A stretch of DNA of 64,000 bases from Peribacillus simplex (GCF_900156045.1 NZ_FTMX01000001.1:372001-436000); one strand, 5' to 3'. Numbered from the stretch's first letter, positions 16,970 through 24,867 are shown. Made by a program: numbers and translations. Notes: generated by a model from the letters alone, not told the origin.

Positions 16970-17251
16970 GTGTATATAATGATTGGAATACTAGTCTTCG
17001 TGATTGCATGTGCAGTAACTGCCAAACTAATTTCCTATAAATATTGGACATGTATTTATACGGCATTCGGGAATGAAAATTATTTTAAAGTGGTTGCGAA
17101 ATTGGAAAGGGAAGAGATACGATTCAAAACGAAAACGCCTATGAATTTAGGCTCTGAAAACTTTCAAAATCGCCATGAAAATACTCAATATGATGTTTTT
17201 GTAAAAAAGGAACAGGAGCATATTGCCCAAAGGGCACTAAACAAGAATTAA
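16970..17251 (+). CDS. Small membrane-anchored hypothetical protein
   Basis: 93 residues. One N-terminal membrane helix (IMIGILVFVIACAVTAKLI) is followed by a charged cytoplasmic tail. The tail includes FGNENYFKVVAKLEREEIRFKTKTP and a final VKKEQEHIAQRAL, reminiscent of small proteins that sit next to membrane partners. The start is GTG 16970 with GGGAG 7 bases upstream; the overlapping ATG at 16968 is in a closed frame. A terminator follows. I do not recognise the family with confidence. Confidence 0.65.
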   Translation: MYIMIGILVFVIACAVTAKLISYKYWTCIYTAFGNENYFKVVAKLEREEIRFKTKTPMNLGSENFQNRHENTQYDVFVKKEQEHIAQRALNKN

Positions 17252-17275
17252 CAAAAGTCAGATCGTTGAAAAATT

Positions 17276-17299
17276 GCTGTCCTGCTGGCAGCTTTTTTT
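17276..17299 (+). terminator. Terminator after the small membrane protein
   Basis: GCTGtCC pairs with GGCAGC around a TGCT loop, with one bulged base, followed by TTTTTTT. Confidence 0.75.
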
Positions 17300-17308
17300 A
17301 CTGTGCTT

Positions 17309-17411
17309 CCAACTCACGAGTAAAAGCCCAAAACTCACGAGTATTTGCTCCAAACTCACGAGTAAAAGCTCAAAATTTACGAGTAAAAGCCCGAAATTCA
17401 CGAGTATGGGA
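17309..17411. repeat. Tandem 21-bp repeat array, copy B (five units)
   Basis: Five cores (CACGAGTA; the fourth is TACGAGTA) start at 17315, 17336, 17357, 17378 and 17399, an exact 21-base period. Units read roughly AACTCACGAGTAAAAGCCC. The last unit ends GAGTATGGGAC, as in array A (GAGTAATGGGAC). It begins 10 bases after a terminator and lies about 160 bases upstream of the HemD start. Not CRISPR: the variable parts are only about 13 bases and are themselves similar. Confidence 0.85.
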
Positions 17412-17525
17412 CTTATAAGAAGAAAAATGCTGCTAATCCATTGAATCTATATAGGATATGAGAAAGAAAAAGCGTTGATTTTGATATGGAATTCGTTTTT
17501 TATAGTTTCAAAGACTGAAAATTTG

Positions 17526-17531
17526 TATAAT
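17526..17531 (+). promoter_or_regulatory. Probable -10 element of the siroheme gene pair
   Basis: TATAAT (17526-17531) lies 32 bases before the GGAGGGG binding site. No good -35 hexamer is found at 17 bases, so an activator or a poor -35 is implied. Confidence 0.4.
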
Positions 17532-17575
17532 GGTTGAGATGGATTCAATTGAATGTACATATAGGAGGGGCATGG

Positions 17576-18391
17576 ATGAGTAAGCTTAATGGCAGGACCG
17601 TTGCTTTATTGGGAGCGCGGAAGACGGAAGAACTTAGTAAAATCGTTCAAAATCTTGGAGGAGTCCCGCTCGTTCGCCCGGCACAGGGGACGGTATTCCT
17701 GGATGATTCCCATTTGGAAGAGGATGTCACCCGGTTGATGGCAGGGGAGTTCGATTGGATCATCCTTACGACGGGAGTGGGGACGGAATTATTATATAAA
17801 ACGGCAGTGAAGATGGAAGCGGGAGATCGTTTCATAGAAGCTTTAAAGTCCATGAAAATTGCAGCCAGGGGCTATAAAACGGTGAATATGCTGAAAAAGC
17901 TTGGCCTGCAGCCATTAATCCGGGATGATGATGGCAGTACGGCAGGGCTTGTTCGCAATCTGGAAGGCCATCTGCCTAAAGGTGTAAAGGTCGCTTTGCA
18001 GCTTCACGGCGATCCGGCGCCTCTTTTGATGAACTGGTTGGATGAACAAAAAGTGGAACATAAAGAAATCCTGCCATATGAACATATACCGCCTGAAAAA
18101 GAAACGATGCAGCAGCTGATCCAAGAAATCCTTGAAGGCAAAATTGATTCGGTTGTGTTCACGAGTGCACCGCAGCCGCGAAATTTAATGAGATTTGTTC
18201 GTGAACAAGGTGTGGAGGATAAGATAACCGACCTGTTTGCATCAGATGTAATCGCTCTTGCGGTCGGAAAGGTAACGGCGCAGGTTGTAATCGATGAAGG
18301 GATCGAGCGGGTCATATATCCTGAAGATCAGCGGATGGGCAGTGCAATGGTGGAGCTGGTGAAATATTATCATGGAATAGCAAGCAGATAG
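17576..18391 (+). CDS. Uroporphyrinogen-III synthase family protein (HemD-like)
   Basis: 271 residues, full HemD length. HemD closes hydroxymethylbilane to uroporphyrinogen III, the branch point to heme and siroheme. The sequence has the poorly conserved HemD pattern: LNGRTVALLGARKTEELSKI at the start, WIILTTGVGTELL near 62, KIAARGYKTVNML near 97, and SVVFTSAPQPRNLMRFV near 195. AGGAGGGG (17563-17570) sets ATG 17576. It lies 13 bases before the SUMT-HemD fusion and must be cotranscribed. A second HemD for the main heme operon is expected elsewhere in the genome. Confidence 0.85.
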   Translation: MSKLNGRTVALLGARKTEELSKIVQNLGGVPLVRPAQGTVFLDDSHLEEDVTRLMAGEFDWIILTTGVGTELLYKTAVKMEAGDRFIEALKSMKIAARGYKTVNMLKKLGLQPLIRDDDGSTAGLVRNLEGHLPKGVKVALQLHGDPAPLLMNWLDEQKVEHKEILPYEHIPPEKETMQQLIQEILEGKIDSVVFTSAPQPRNLMRFVREQGVEDKITDLFASDVIALAVGKVTAQVVIDEGIERVIYPEDQRMGSAMVELVKYYHGIASR

Positions 18392-18404
18392 GGGTGAGTT
18401 CGGC

Positions 18405-19859
18405 ATGACCAAGGGCAAGGTCTTTTTTGTGGGTGCTGGTCCGGGTGATGTGGGCCTTATTAGCGTAAAAGGTCAAAAAGCGATTGAAAAGGCGGACATC
18501 ATTTTATATGACAGATTGCTTAATCCCAAGCTGTTGGAGGCTGCCACCCTCGATTGTGAATTGATATATTGTGGCAAGACACCTTATACGAATGGCATCA
18601 GTCAAGGGGAAATCAATGAGCTGCTTGTTTCCAAAGCATTGGCAGGGCATCGGGTCGTTCGCTTGAAAGGCGGGGACCCATCCGTTTTTGGAAGAGTTGG
18701 GGAGGAAGCTGAATCGTTGATAGATGTGGGAATTCCATTTGAAGTCATTCCTGGGGTTACTTCCAGCATTGCTGCATCCATGTACGCGGGAGTCCCCGTC
18801 ACGCATCGGGATTATGGACGTTCCTTTGCGATGGTGACGGGCCATGACCAAACGAAGAAGGATATGGATTGGAACGGGCTTGTGAAAAGTATCGATACGG
18901 TTGCCTTTTATATGGGTGTGGCCAACCTTCCGTATATCCGTGAAAATTTGATCAATCATGGAAAGCCGAGGGATACGCCGGCACTCGTCATACAATGGGG
19001 CACTTATGGAAGACAGGAAAGTGTCGAGGGGACCTTGGATGATATCGTCGAAAGGGTAAGTGAAAGGTCGCTTGGCAATCCTGCAATAACCTTGGTCGGG
19101 GATATCATTTCACTAAGGGGAAAACTGCAATGGTTCGAAAAGAAGCCACTTTTTGGGCAACGATTTTTAGTGGCCCGGACAGGGACGGCAAAAAGCTCCT
19201 TGGCAGAAACCCTGCATGAGCTTGGCGGCGAAGTCATCGAGTTTCCTAAATGGAATGCGGCTAAAGTGAAAATAGATGAAAGTCAGCTGCTCTCATTTCT
19301 TTTGTATGATCGGATTCTCTTCACTTCGCCCGAAAGTGTCCATGGATTCTTGGATTCACTTACTGAACATGCTATTGATTTCCGCCGGATTTCTTCTAAA
19401 CTTTATGTGTTATCAAGGAAATCGAAAAAGGCTTTACAGCAACGGGGACTGATGGCCGAGCTCATATCCGAGATGTCGGAAGCCGGAACCCTGTTGGTTG
19501 TTGGAGATCGAAACAGAGATCAAAGAGATCCGGCTCATGGGGACGGAGACTATTTTCAATCAGTCGATAAATCCGTCGATGAAAGATTTCTTGAAATCCT
19601 TCCGAGAATGCTGGAAGGGATAGCTGTCGGAACGGTACTATTTTCGAATCGGCATTCAGTTGATATGCTGATGCAATATGGGAAAAAGGCAGACGTGGAT
19701 GTTGAAGGGCTTCTAAACCAAGCCTCCATCGGGGTAATTGGGGAAAGTACCGGCAATAGACTTAAAGACTATGGATTTACATTGGACATGATGCCGAAAG
19801 AACCGTCTGTCGAACAATTGGTGGAGTTAATCTTGAATAGGAATGTCTCTAGGCTCTGA
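18405..19859 (+). CDS. SUMT-HemD fusion (uroporphyrinogen-III C-methyltransferase, NasF-like)
   Basis: 484 residues, nearly the length of B. subtilis NasF. The N-terminal half (about 1-245) is a SAM-dependent methyltransferase that makes precorrin-2. It shows VGAGPGDVGLISVKG at 9-23, LYDRLLNP, VVRLKGGDPSVFGR near 84-97, and GVPVTHRDYGRSFA. The C-terminal half (about 250-484) is HemD-like: FLVARTGTAKSSLAETL and GTVLFSNRHSVDML. It supplies siroheme, normally for nitrite or sulfite reductase; neither enzyme is in this window. Confidence 0.9.
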   Translation: MTKGKVFFVGAGPGDVGLISVKGQKAIEKADIILYDRLLNPKLLEAATLDCELIYCGKTPYTNGISQGEINELLVSKALAGHRVVRLKGGDPSVFGRVGEEAESLIDVGIPFEVIPGVTSSIAASMYAGVPVTHRDYGRSFAMVTGHDQTKKDMDWNGLVKSIDTVAFYMGVANLPYIRENLINHGKPRDTPALVIQWGTYGRQESVEGTLDDIVERVSERSLGNPAITLVGDIISLRGKLQWFEKKPLFGQRFLVARTGTAKSSLAETLHELGGEVIEFPKWNAAKVKIDESQLLSFLLYDRILFTSPESVHGFLDSLTEHAIDFRRISSKLYVLSRKSKKALQQRGLMAELISEMSEAGTLLVVGDRNRDQRDPAHGDGDYFQSVDKSVDERFLEILPRMLEGIAVGTVLFSNRHSVDMLMQYGKKADVDVEGLLNQASIGVIGESTGNRLKDYGFTLDMMPKEPSVEQLVELILNRNVSRL

Positions 19860-19880
19860 TAAAACAGAGTCTATTTCCTT
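19851..19880 (+). terminator. Weak hairpin after the SUMT-HemD gene
   Basis: AGGCTCTG (19851-19858) pairs with CAGAGTCT (19865-19872) with one G-T pair, followed by ATTTCCTTT. It overlaps the stop codon. Confidence 0.4.
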
Positions 19881-20037
19881 TGGTGGGGATTCGTTATTCA
19901 TACCTGTTGAAATGTTGTTTGCGTTCAGTATTATGGCCTATCGTGTTATCATTTAATTACGGGAGAATCTGGAAATCCTTAATAACAGCCCGCACTTACT
20001 GCCTTTATTGGGGATTTCAGGAATGGGGGGTGACTTC

Positions 20038-20160
20038 ATGTTTAATATTGGCGATATACATATGACAAAGATGAATAATTTAGAAATTAAAAGAGATGAA
20101 TTACATGAACGATTGAAAAAAATGATGATAGACTGCCCTTTCTTCTGGTCATTAGGGTAG
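20038..20160 (+). CDS. Possible 40-residue small protein
   Basis: ATG 20038 lies behind GGGGGGTGA. The 40-residue product is charged (MTKMNNLEIKRDELHERL) and ends in a short aromatic tail, CPFFWSLG. It is followed after 56 bases by an 11-bp hairpin (20216-20240). The helix with E/K/R/L spacing vaguely recalls Spo0E-like regulators, but the SQELD signature is absent. Its good binding site and following terminator support translation; conservation is unknown. Confidence 0.4.
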   Translation: MFNIGDIHMTKMNNLEIKRDELHERLKKMMIDCPFFWSLG

Positions 20161-20215
20161 AGGTGGGTGTTAATGGATTTGGTCAGACAATGGACCTTCA
20201 TAGGATTTGAGGAGT

Positions 20216-20240
20216 AAGGAATAAAAGTCTTTTATTCCTT
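20216..20240. terminator. AT-rich hairpin
   Basis: AAGGAATAAAA (20216-20226) pairs with TTTTATTCCTT (20230-20240) across a 3-base loop. It could end the small ORF at 20038. Confidence 0.5.
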
Positions 20241-20289
20241 CACAGATTGGGTATTATATATAAGTGACTTTTCCAGGGAGGCGAAGTAA

Positions 20290-20700
20290 ATGAAACGGAC
20301 ATGGGAATTCGTATTAAGTATCATAGGCGTAGGTATCGCTGCGATTTTTTTAATCATGATGATCATAGCGGCCGTTTATGTCAACAGTATCGATATGAAA
20401 GAAATGATGGACTACTCTTTAATGACAGATTCTGAGTTTTCCTCGTCTGAGGTAGATATGTCGATCAAGTTGTTCATGGGCATACTATGGGCGGGAGTCA
20501 TATCGCTGTTCATTGCATTGGCGGGCGGTTTGATCTCTATCTTTCTATTAAAAGGCGGCAAAGCGAAGGGAGCCGGGATCTTATTGATCATTACGGGCAT
20601 TCTGACGATCTTTCATGTGTGGCCGCTTATTTTCTTCATCATACCGGGCATTATGTGCCTTGTAAGGAAGCCGAGGGAAACGGTGGAAGTGATCGTTTGA
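20290..20700 (+). CDS. DUF4064-like membrane protein
   Basis: 136 residues with three membrane helices: IIGVGIAAIFLIMMIIAAVY, GVISLFIALAGGLISIFLL and GILLIITGILTIF, then IIPGIMCLVRKP. An acidic extracytoplasmic loop (about 35-60) lies between helices one and two. The layout MKRTWEFVLSIIG plus the final PGIMCLVRKP is typical of the DUF4064 family, of unknown function. CAGGGAGGCGAAGTAA precedes ATG 20290. A terminator follows. Confidence 0.75.
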   Translation: MKRTWEFVLSIIGVGIAAIFLIMMIIAAVYVNSIDMKEMMDYSLMTDSEFSSSEVDMSIKLFMGILWAGVISLFIALAGGLISIFLLKGGKAKGAGILLIITGILTIFHVWPLIFFIIPGIMCLVRKPRETVEVIV

Positions 20701-20730
20701 TCCGACACTGTACATAGTGTGAGTTGAGAA

Positions 20731-20770
20731 CAAAGGAGCTGTCCCGAAAATGCGGGTAAGCTCCTTTTGT
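20731..20770 (+). terminator. Terminator after the DUF4064 gene
   Basis: AAAGGAGCT (20732-20740) pairs with AGCTCCTTT (20759-20767), with an inner CCCG/CGGG stem and TTTTGT after it. Confidence 0.8.
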
Positions 20771-20876
20771 ACTGTGGGGATATTTTAGGGGAATATACCT
20801 TTTTATACCTGCAATCACCAGTCTATCATGTTACTATTATTATAGATTTAAATATAGATAGACTGGAGTTCGATCG

Positions 20877-22766
20877 ATGAAGATACCTTTAATGAAGGTT
20901 GGGGCACTGACCTGTTTAACGCTCGGTTTGTTCAATGGACAGGCTTTTGCGGAGTCTGGAATAACCAATGCGTGTTCATCATTCGGTGAGATTCAATCCA
21001 ATGTGAATCCTTCCCATAAGCAGATTAACTGCTTACTGACGAATGCGGCAATAGAGGCCGAAATCCCTCCTGAAGTTGTAAAAGCGGTGGCTACGCAGGA
21101 AAACGGGGATTGGAGGCAATTTAATGAGGACGGTAAACCGATTATATCAGGCGATGGCGGTACCGGTCTTATGCAGCTTACCAATAAAAGTGGGTATGAC
21201 CAGAAAAAGCTGGAAAATGATATAGTCTACAATATAGAGGCAGGCGTCGAGGTACTGAGTGGCATGTATTCAAGAAGGGATTTGCCCAAGATCAAAGGTG
21301 CAGGACGCAGGGTCATCGAAAATTGGTATTTCCCTGTCATGGCATACAATGGGACAAAACCGGTTAACAGTCCTCTTTACCAGGAAAACGGTAAAATAAA
21401 TCCTAATGCCTACCAAGAGGAAGTTTTTTCCGAGATAGAAAAGCAAAGTTATTTGGATGGCACAAAACTGGCCAAATATCCATTCAAAACAACGGATTTT
21501 CAATATGACCGGGAAAGCACAGAAAATATCATCTTTAAAAATCTTGAATACACACTGACAGACCAAACGCATGACTCTGTTTATTGGTTCAAGGCAGGAG
21601 ACAAAGTTGTGACGACATCCAGTGCAAATATCAGGAAAGAAATAAGCACTACGGCAGGAGCGGTGCTTGTGCCGCCCAATACAAGCTTGATCGTCACAGG
21701 GGATTTTGTCTATCACGAATCCAAGGGAAATAAATTTGTCTTTTACCCTGTACAAACGGAAGACAAGAGTATTAAGGGGTATGTTTCATCGGCTTACATC
21801 TCCAATAGGCCATCGGCTGTCCTGCCCATCAAGGATACGAATATGCCTGTGATTTCAGGTGCTGCTGGTAAATCGATTCCGTTCAACTCATCTTTCAATC
21901 CTAAAACCAGCGTAAAGGCGAAGGATGATAAAGATGGTGACTTAACGAGTGCCATACGTGTGGAAGGTAAGGTGGATACCAAGAAAGTGGGCACCTATAA
22001 TTTGACTTATACGGTAGCTGACAAAGCTGGGAATGTTGCCAAGGTCACAAGGAAAATAACCGTTTATGATAAAGTCAAGCCTGTGATTTCAAGTGCCGGG
22101 AATAAAACCATCAAACTTAATTCTTCATTCAATCCAAAAACAAACGTGAATGCCATGGATAATGCCGATGGCAGCTTGACTAGTAAAATCAAAGTGACGG
22201 GTACAGTGAATACGAAGAAAAAGGGGACCTATACATTGAAGTATACGGTCACCGATTCATCGAAAAATGCAGCGACAGTCACAAGAAAGATCACGATAGA
22301 TGGCACCAAGCCAGTCATCTCGGGAGCCAATAGTAAAACCGTCGGCTATTATTCGACATTCAGCCCTAAATCAGGTGTATCCGCGAAAGATAACCTGGAT
22401 GGCAACATGACTAGTAAAATAAAGGTGACAGGTACGGTGAATACAAAGAAAAAAGGAACGTATACATTAAAGTATACAGTCACTGATTCATCGAAAAATA
22501 CTGCGGCAGTCACAAGAAAGATTACCGTAGACAGCACCAATCCGGTCATTTCCGGTGCAAAAAGCAAAACCATTGCCTATAACTCGTCATTCAATCCTAA
22601 ATCAGGTGTATCCGCGAAAGATAATCTTGATGGAAGTTTAACAAGTAAGATCAAAATAACAGGAACTGTGAATACGAAGAAAAAAGGCACCTATACATTG
22701 ACTTACACAGTTACGGATAAATCGAAGAACAAGGCAGAAGTAAAACGGAAAATCACTGTTAAATAG
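20877..22766 (+). CDS. Secreted lytic transglycosylase-like protein with four C-terminal Ig-like repeats
   Basis: 629 residues. A signal peptide ends near AFA (residue 25). Residues about 50-160 form an SLT-like domain: VVKAVATQENGDWRQF, then GGTGLMQLTNKSGYD and NIEAGVEVLSGMY, then PVMAYNGTKP. The catalytic glutamate would be in ATQEN. Residues about 225-320 resemble an SH3-like wall domain (SSANIRKEIS, GYVSSAYISNR). Four tandem DUF5011-type repeats start at Pro324, Pro402, Pro479 and Pro556 and run to the end; the last two are almost identical. It probably cleaves and binds cell wall outside the cell. The start ATG 20877 follows CTGGAG. Confidence 0.85.
   Translation: MKIPLMKVGALTCLTLGLFNGQAFAESGITNACSSFGEIQSNVNPSHKQINCLLTNAAIEAEIPPEVVKAVATQENGDWRQFNEDGKPIISGDGGTGLMQLTNKSGYDQKKLENDIVYNIEAGVEVLSGMYSRRDLPKIKGAGRRVIENWYFPVMAYNGTKPVNSPLYQENGKINPNAYQEEVFSEIEKQSYLDGTKLAKYPFKTTDFQYDRESTENIIFKNLEYTLTDQTHDSVYWFKAGDKVVTTSSANIRKEISTTAGAVLVPPNTSLIVTGDFVYHESKGNKFVFYPVQTEDKSIKGYVSSAYISNRPSAVLPIKDTNMPVISGAAGKSIPFNSSFNPKTSVKAKDDKDGDLTSAIRVEGKVDTKKVGTYNLTYTVADKAGNVAKVTRKITVYDKVKPVISSAGNKTIKLNSSFNPKTNVNAMDNADGSLTSKIKVTGTVNTKKKGTYTLKYTVTDSSKNAATVTRKITIDGTKPVISGANSKTVGYYSTFSPKSGVSAKDNLDGNMTSKIKVTGTVNTKKKGTYTLKYTVTDSSKNTAAVTRKITVDSTNPVISGAKSKTIAYNSSFNPKSGVSAKDNLDGSLTSKIKITGTVNTKKKGTYTLTYTVTDKSKNKAEVKRKITVK
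22080..22763 (+). repeat. Intragenic tandem repeats, 231-base period
   Basis: Units start at 22080, 22311 and 22542, with an earlier diverged unit at 21846. Adjacent units share long identical stretches, such as the segment encoding GTVNTKKKGTYTL. They are in frame and 77 codons long, so unit number could change by recombination without breaking the gene. Confidence 0.85.
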
Positions 22767-22800
22767 AAGGGAAAAAGTCAATTTCACAATACATTTTTAC

Positions 22801-22832
22801 CGTGAATTCACACATGAATTCACGTTTTTTAT
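22801..22832 (+). terminator. Terminator after the secreted transglycosylase
   Basis: CGTGAATTCA (22801-22810) pairs with TGAATTCACG (22815-22824), followed by TTTTTTATTT. Confidence 0.9.
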
Positions 22833-23030
22833 TTCCTTGATATTACTACACTCTTTGATGTTTTTTCTCGAATATGGAAATAAGTATTGTACAGTGCGAA
22901 TTTAACTGTGAATTACGAAGGATTTTATTTATTTTAAGTAGGCTCTGTTATCTTTCATTGTTGATTTACTTTATTAAACTATTTGGAAGTTTTGTTGAAC
23001 AAGTTGTAAATTTAACATTTTAAAGTAAGA

Positions 23031-23060
23031 GCATTTCTTTGTAATGAGAAATGCATTTTT
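23031..23060 (+). terminator. Orphan terminator-like hairpin
   Basis: GCATTTCT (23031-23038) pairs with AGAAATGC (23047-23054), followed by ATTTTTG. No gene lies between it and the terminator at 22801-22832, so it could end a small RNA transcribed from about 22840-23060, or attenuate the next operon. Otherwise 22767-23161 is AT-rich spacer. Confidence 0.5.
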
Positions 23061-23161
23061 GTCGAAATTAAAAGGATATTTTGATAACAATAATAATTTA
23101 TTGTAAAACAATAAAACGCGTGGTAAAGTCAAAACTGACATTAAATAAGTGAGGTGACTTT

Positions 23162-23644
23162 ATGAAACGAGGAACAACACTCTTTTTGAAGATGGCTGTT
23201 ATTCTTATTGGAATCCCAATTCTCGCTTTGTGCATATTTTTAGTGCCTAAGATTGGGGATTTTGCTGGAGAATTGTATCCAAAAATGGCTTATATGAAAT
23301 TTCTCGTTATAATCGATATGTACGCAGCAGCGATTCCTTTTTACTTTGCTCTTTATCAGGCTTTTAAACTTTTAAGCTATATTGATAAGAACCAAGCGTT
23401 CTCGGCATTATCGGTAAAAGCATTACAGAATATAAAATACTGTGCCATCACAATCAGTACCTTGTATCTGCTAGGTATGCCGCTCTACTATCTCATGGGG
23501 AAGAGAGTTGACCCTCCAAGTTTCATACCAATCGGATTGATCATTATTTTCGCCTCTATCGTTATCGCTGTATTTGCTGCTGTCCTCCAACGGCTTCTAA
23601 AAGAAGCGATTAACATTAAATCAGAAAATGATTTGACGGTCTGA
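23162..23644 (+). CDS. DUF2975 membrane protein
   Basis: 160 residues with four membrane helices. The typical DUF2975 pattern includes PFYFALYQAFKLLSYIDKNQAFS after helix two and a C-terminal helix with FASIVIAVFAAVLQRLLKEAI. Such proteins are regularly encoded with a YozG-type Xre regulator, exactly as here, 10 bases downstream. GAGGTG lies before ATG 23162. The function is unknown. Confidence 0.85.
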   Translation: MKRGTTLFLKMAVILIGIPILALCIFLVPKIGDFAGELYPKMAYMKFLVIIDMYAAAIPFYFALYQAFKLLSYIDKNQAFSALSVKALQNIKYCAITISTLYLLGMPLYYLMGKRVDPPSFIPIGLIIIFASIVIAVFAAVLQRLLKEAINIKSENDLTV

Positions 23645-23654
23645 GGTGGAGGAT

Positions 23655-23873
23655 ATGGGAATTATTATTAATATTGATGTGATGTTAGCAAAACGAAAAA
23701 TGAGCGTAACGGAGCTTTCGGAGAGGGTTGGAATTACTATGGCGAATCTTTCCATTCTGAAAAATGGAAAAGCAAAAGCGGTTCGTTTTTCAACATTAGA
23801 AGCGATATGCAAGACTTTGGATTGTCAGCCAGGTGATATTTTGGAATACAAAAGCGACGAAGACACTCAATAA
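23655..23873 (+). CDS. YozG-like Xre-family regulator
   Basis: 72 residues, essentially a single helix-turn-helix of Cro/CI type: VMLAKRKMSVTELSERVGIT followed by MANLSILKNGKAKAVRFSTL. The C-terminal CQPGDILEYKSDED is typical of the small YozG group. ATG 23655 is preferred, with GAGGTG at 23644-23648 spaced for initiation; a GTG at 23646 lies inside that binding site. It likely regulates its own operon with DUF2975. Its TAA stop lies inside the 8-bp direct repeat that flanks a mobile element. Confidence 0.85.
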   Translation: MGIIINIDVMLAKRKMSVTELSERVGITMANLSILKNGKAKAVRFSTLEAICKTLDCQPGDILEYKSDEDTQ

Positions 23874-23877
23874 AAAT

Positions 23878-24041
23878 GGCTGTTTTGGCATACTTTGTTG
23901 CTATTCACCAAGTAATGCGGTGTGGTTGATTTCCCCTCCATTGCTCGCCTGTCCCGCTGCTCCCGCAGGAGTCTCGCACTTCCGCTCCAATCAACCTTAA
24001 ATCGTTTCGTTTTAAAAACAACAATCTTTGCGAAAAGAGCT
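23878..24041 (-). mobile_element. MITE-like element copy 1 (internally deleted)
   Basis: 164 bp, minus orientation. It matches copies 2 and 3 except for a 54-base internal deletion between GCGGGACAGG and CGAGC. Flanked by ATAAAAAT at 23870-23877 and again at 24042-24049. The left repeat contains the yozG stop codon (23871-23873). The element keeps its terminal sequences and the CTCCTGCGGGAG hairpin but lacks the GGTGAG/CTCACC stem. It carries no plausible gene. Confidence 0.8.
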
Positions 24042-24389
24042 ATAAAAATAGACAACAAATTTATTTAATTAAAGGTAGTCGATAGGAATTTAAGGGATAG
24101 CCATTAAGCTATCCCTTCTTTGCGTTTATTGATGTTATTTAATCAGAGAATTCCCTTGATATTAGTGACAAAAATATGATGAGATTTGCAATGTTTGCAC
24201 CTCAAAGGGAACCCGTTACGCAATAGGGGGATCCTTTTTTTTGCTGCATGAATGTGTTTGGCTGAAAGATATGCATATATAATAGTAGAAAGTGTTCAGC
24301 GACTGTTTCTCCAGGGTGGAGTGGATATTGATAAAAATGTTATAATTGTAAATACATGTAATTAAAAGTGATCTGAAGGGGGAATGTTT
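24042..24389. other. Gene-free spacer with two hairpins
   Basis: Hairpin one: AAGGGATAGC (24093-24102) with GCTATCCCTT (24109-24118), six-base loop. Hairpin two: around 24204-24242, an interrupted stem ending in GGATCC and eight Ts. Neither follows a recognised gene. They may end read-through from yozG past the inserted element, or an unannotated small RNA. Confidence 0.45.
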
Positions 24390-24773
24390 ATGGGCAAAGA
24401 ACACGGGCATGTGAACTGGATGGATCAGATTTTTAAGGAATATGAAAGGGACGGCGGGCTGAAGAATAATCCTGGCTTTGGAAAACCGCTTCCGGAGTCG
24501 GCGCTATCGGGAAATATATATGACAACTTCTTGACGAAGGCCAAGGATGCCGGATACCTTCCGCTTTGGATAAAATGGCAAAAGGAAATTCGGGAAGAGC
24601 TATCCGGATTGGTTCAATTGAAAAAAATGAATGGAACGGAATCTGAATTAATGAAACGAATGGATGAGATAAATGAGAAAGTCCGTACATATAATGCGAT
24701 TTGTCCAGCCACAATGCAGCGCAGGGAAATAGAGTTGGAAAGCATCGAAATTCAGTATGGGAAATGGAAGTAA
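24390..24773 (+). CDS. DUF1992 (DnaJ-homologue-subfamily-C28-like) protein
   Basis: 127 residues. Signature: WMDQIFKEYERDGGLKNNPGFGKPLP at the start (visible in pieces DGGLKNNPGFGKPLP), then YDNFLTKAKDAGYLPLWIKWQKEI and NAICPATMQRREIE near the end. The family is small, cytoplasmic and of unknown role. ATG 24390 is preferred over ATG 24384 because AAGGGGG at 24376-24382 gives 7-base spacing to 24390 and only 1 base to 24384. Confidence 0.8.
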   Translation: MGKEHGHVNWMDQIFKEYERDGGLKNNPGFGKPLPESALSGNIYDNFLTKAKDAGYLPLWIKWQKEIREELSGLVQLKKMNGTESELMKRMDEINEKVRTYNAICPATMQRREIELESIEIQYGKWK

Positions 24774-24867
24774 TTGTTAGTGCGTAAAATGTAGGTATTT
24801 GTATGACGTGATCATTAAAGGATTATGATATAATGACATGAATAAAAAATAGAGAGAGGGACTTCGA

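Noticed and set aside
23867-24058. Small reading frame in element copy 1, with similar ones in copies 2 and 3
   Set aside because: The same short frames recur in each copy without start signals; the element is non-coding.
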